Source: Phoenix dactylifera
Taxonomy: Eukaryota; Streptophyta; Magnoliopsida; Arecales; Arecaceae
NCBI RefSeq assembly: GCF_009389715.1
Contig: NC_052399.1
Span: 4,418,938 to 4,482,937, forward strand
Reading direction: 5' to 3'
Length of the DNA stretch: 64,000 nucleotides
Shown: piece by piece, positions 52,752 to 64,000 of the stretch
Position numbering within the stretch: position 1 is the first letter of the stretch
Layout of the letters: every line of letters starts with the position of its first letter
Notes under the pieces: model-generated
What the model was told of the DNA's origin: nothing
The model's database searches: none
Seen by the model: the letters and a program-made list of their open reading frames with translations, nothing else
Position numbers and translations under genes: made by a program

Positions 52752-53322
52752 GACGGGGAAGGAGAGGAATTTTTTTCTTTTTGTTCTTCGGAAAAGGATA
52801 GAGAAAGAAGTTTAAAAAATTAATTATGATAAGAACTAGTAATGCTGGTCTGCGGTACTCCAGCATTAGAAGCAGCTTTCAGCATCCTCGGCTATTATAA
52901 ATGTAAAACAAAAGAAAGTGCCTATCTCCTGATCACAATGAAAAAGGTAGTAAAAGATTATAATCTTCCTGCGGGCATCACTTTTGTCTCAGAAAATAAT
53001 AGTGGTTTCGATATTACACACCCTCTCATAAAGTTACAAAAAATGCACAATATATTTGAGGGTAACTCTTGACATTTATCCACATGAAAAAGCTACGACA
53101 GCAACACTTACCTTTCATCATTGCAACTTGTGTTAAGAGTATCTTCAAGTATTTATAACATTCAGAACATCCTACCAGCCTCCATTTGATATATGCAGGC
53201 TCAAGACTCTGCATCTGCCCTCACAATTTTGAAGGAGCAATACTTGGTCATCTTCCAGTCATTTTTCGGCATCATCCAAGTTATGGTATCTCAATGAAAT
53301 CAGACTGACCATAGTCTTCCAT

Positions 53323-60782
<7,460 letters not shown>

Positions 60783-62588
60783 GAGTTCCCCGGAGAGACT
60801 GGGCAAAAAGAAGCGATTTTATGGAGTCGGGGGGTAACGCCGGGCGTGCATGAGGGCGTCAAAGAAGGCTTTTTTTTTTTCGCTGTAGGCGGCTCCTTGG
60901 GGGCCAAGCGAGGGCGCACATTTCTACCCAAAAGGAAAAACGAGGGAATCCTTGGACGGAGACCTTCCCATCCCGCAGCACAGGAAGCTTCCCTGTTACT
61001 CAGGGTGTTGACCAAAGCCTGGAGCGATCGAGCGGGTTTCTGGCAGAAATCCAAGAACCGAAATCTACTAGCAAGATCCAAAAACGACATTTTCTTCGTT
61101 TATAATCACCCCCAAGAAAGAAAGATCTGGCAGAATTCCAAGAACCGTGCCCATTGATTCGGGATCGCGCGGCTCTACGCCTTCTCTAGTGCAGAAGGTC
61201 ATCAAGCTGGGGTCGCGAGAGTGGGGCCGCGTGGCCTCGGCCGCATACCCTGTTTGAAAATTTGGCCGCGGAGCAGGCGACACGGCGTTGTCGGATCCCC
61301 ACTCAAACCATTTCCCGAGCCTCGTTGACCACGATGAGTCCGAGATATAACCAGGTCTTCGAACGTAAGAATCCGTGATTCCGTGGATGCCATTAGACGA
61401 GGGGATTAGAATTTAGAGTGCTTATATTTTTAATTTTTAACTTTTAAAAAATAAAATTCTAAAAATTCAGATAAATATGTATTTGGTATTTTTTTATTTT
61501 TAAAAAATTATTCTTGTTAATTCTAAAAAATAAAAAAAAATATTTTTAATAATTTTAAGAATAAAATAACTCATATTTTTATCGTCATTGTTGCCATCAT
61601 CATTGGTGGCCACCCTAGCCACTACTATTATTGTTGCCTTCATCCCACCATTGATGTCTTCCCTACCACTATCTCCACGAAGCATATTTATATCTTTTTT
61701 AAAAAAATAAAACAATTGAATCAGCATTGTTGTTTTTTTATTTTTGAAAACAGAAAAAAAAAAAAAGAAAGTAATGCTAAATGGCACCTTAGTTTCTTTT
61801 TTTTCTTGTTTGTTGGTGGACTTTGCTTGATGTGCTTGATCCCTGTTTGATTTGATATAAGTTTAAGACTTGCTGATTTTAAATCACTTAAAATAGCTAC
61901 AAAAACTTAATCATTAGATACAATTTGATGAGTCAAAGCTGAAAATTGAATTTAATGTAATTGGCTTCTTACTGCTACTTTATGTAGAATGTAGCATGAT
62001 ATTAAATATTATTTTAAACTAAATCACTCCAAGTAGCTAGTGCTTCATTTTATGCCATTTTAATTGATCGCTAAATCTGTTTATTTTCTTCCTAAAGATA
62101 TGAGTTATAAATGGTAGCCTGTATTCATCGATGATGATACTGAGCTTACAACAAGTTGGGCCACTAACTGAAAAATAGCAAATAATGCCGTATGAGGGAG
62201 AATAAGAATAATTCTTATCTTTATTTCCATATCAACATATTTTGTCTAGTCTAGCAAATTTCATAAATCAAGTGCTACGACACTACCATGCAACCCAAAT
62301 CGCACATAACATAGACCAAGTTTTATCTTACAAAGAGTAGCAATGCTATCCTATAACTCTGCACACACTTTTTCCTTGTTGGGTAATATACATAGGAGAT
62401 GTTATAGCAAAGTATGCAAATATTCAAAATACTTAAGTTGTATTAAAAGCTCAAATTAGTAGTTTTTAAAAACCAGTATAGCAGCATCTTTTAATTTTTG
62501 GTTCAATTCCAAATATACACTTCCCTCTATCGGTATATGTCCAAAAAACTATTCTATATTTATACAGGAGGAGATTCGTCATGAGGTA
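60783..62588 (-). promoter_or_regulatory. 5' region of the right ABCC gene
   Basis: 60783-61440 matches the sister gene's 5' region; 61440-62588 is private to this copy, AT-rich and without recognisable genes or transposon ends. The two genes therefore share about 650 bp of proximal upstream DNA but differ beyond it, giving a basis for different expression. No specific elements are claimed. Confidence 0.4.
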
Positions 62589-63405
62589 GAGGGTCAGCAT
62601 TTGCACATTTCATTAATTCTTCTCTCATAATTTTCCAAAAAGAACCAAAAGTAAATATTGAAAGTGAAGTTCACATAGATGAAGGTCATAGAAACTTGGA
62701 AGACCAACCAAGCATCCATTCTTGTTAAGAAATTAAAATTTTATGGGTTCTATCTACTGATCCATCAATCAAATAAATGACTTGGGACCTAGTCAAGTGA
62801 AGATGACTGCTAAAGAGAGCACACTAGTAGGAGTTAAAGAGGACCCATCCATAGTTTTCACTCTTCACTACCATCTTCACACACACACACTCCCCCTCTC
62901 TCTCTTTCTGCTTTCCATTTTCTTCGGGATCCTATTGACACTATTGAATCTTATACTATTTTATGATTTCAAAATCCACTATAAACATGGCATGGAAGTC
63001 CAAAAAGACTGACAGATATATTAAATAATGACTACAAGTTTAGCTTAACTATAGAGTAGAAAGTATTATCTTCTAAATTATATGGTCATCATGCATCTAG
63101 CTGCAAAGAATGCATATCAAAATAATTATGGCAGTCAAGCTGTCAATCGACACATTAGCTACAAAATGATACAATGTGAATATTGTAGTTTCTAATGCAT
63201 GACAACCAATAACAAGGTAGGGATATTTTACCCTCCATGAGTATGTATTTGAGGGTGAAAACCTTCGTAATGATGTTAGGCATCCATGATGCTAGGCTTG
63301 CATTCTAAAGTTTGAAATCGATGCTCAAAATTAATAACATAAATGCAAATGAAATGTGATTCCACATTGGAATGATTGGAATATATCAAAGTAATTGATC
63401 CTATC

Positions 63406-64000
63406 AACCTTGGCTTCTCCAGGTGGTTGGCTGTGTTTGATTAGGAGGGGACCACAATGGTGGAAGAATTTCATCTTATCATCTATAGAATCTTTCATCA
63501 TCTCCAAGTCATGAATGAAAGGAACGAGAGAAGACTAGCAAAAGCGCATGGAGAGAACTATTGTTGCTAGCACCAAAATATCTCAAGAAAATCCAATTTG
63601 GAAAAAAAATGGATTTAGCTTCATCACCACAAGCCTAAAAAATTGATGGGAGATGAATTCTAGTATCACAAAGTACATTTCGAGTCAATTAAATAGATTC
63701 AATCAATATATGTGATATTTGAGAAACCTAGGAAAATTGGATGCATCACTAATTATATGTGAATCTCGTAGTTAGGCGAACAGCAAATTACTTGAAGTAA
63801 AGTGAGAAAATTTTGAATAATCCCTGTCTCCAACATCTACCATATGGCGACCTAAAAGCAATTTGTGGTCAATACATATAGTTTATATCTTCCAAGGTTT
63901 TACAAAATCAATCATCAAACCAATGATTCATGACTAATGCCATAAGTTGAAAAAAAAAATGTTTTTTAATAGCATAAGATACTCAGGAATTTATAATTTT
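63406..64000. other. Unique flank right of the ABCC cluster
   Basis: After the end of the duplication unit the sequence has no match to the copy 1 flank. No gene, RNA or repeat is recognised up to the window end. Confidence 0.4.

Overview
This window is nuclear DNA of a flowering plant. Genes have long AT-rich introns with GT-AG (and one GC-AG) borders, the proteins belong to plant-only families (HY5, OCP3, MAPK-kinase-substrate-like protein, plant ABCC transporters), and the spacers hold plant repeats (Ty1/copia element, TRIM-like elements, Harbinger-type MITEs, a CACTA end, a 5S-derived block). Protein flavour and repeat types suggest a monocot, most likely a palm, but that is from memory and was not checked by any search.

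Layout. 1-5011 (+): 3' part of a CCCH zinc-finger protein gene; its first exons lie left of the window. About 6.84-8.69 kb (+): an OCP3-type homeodomain gene with an unresolved first exon. 9.7-11.2 kb: a Harbinger-type MITE with a second MITE nested inside it; a sibling of the outer element is at 16.2-16.7 kb. 14.0-14.3 kb (+): a short intronless MAPK-kinase-substrate-like gene. 15.9 kb: a 5S rRNA-derived stretch. 17.5-23.3 kb (+): a complete but coding-dead copia retrotransposon with 5-bp target duplication, nested in an older repeat. 25.8-28.0 kb (+): a four-exon HY5 bZIP gene whose first intron has a GC donor.

29.6-63.4 kb (-): an ABCC (MRP-type) transporter cluster. The left copy (29.6-38.4 kb) is a heavily damaged pseudogene. 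The middle (41.5-48.9 kb) and right (53.3-60.8 kb) copies are intact ten-exon genes, each predicted at 1529 aa, from a recent roughly 10-kb tandem duplication. Orphan fragments of a last exon (40.6 kb) and of an NBD2 exon (51.2 kb) record further copies. TRIM-like elements and a CACTA end sit in the spacers and upstream regions of this cluster.

How the parts relate. Apart from the ABCC family, neighbouring genes are functionally independent, as usual in plants: light signalling (HY5), defence/chloroplast regulator (OCP3), a small putative phosphoprotein and a CCCH protein. The ABCC block is a birth-and-death gene family. The two intact copies differ unevenly: amino-acid differences crowd into exons 3-6 (linker and second membrane domain), while exons 1-2 and 7-10 are almost identical. 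I found no prokaryote-like system, CRISPR array or wholly new gene system; the most informative signals are the ABCC cluster's structure and the nested or unusual repeats.
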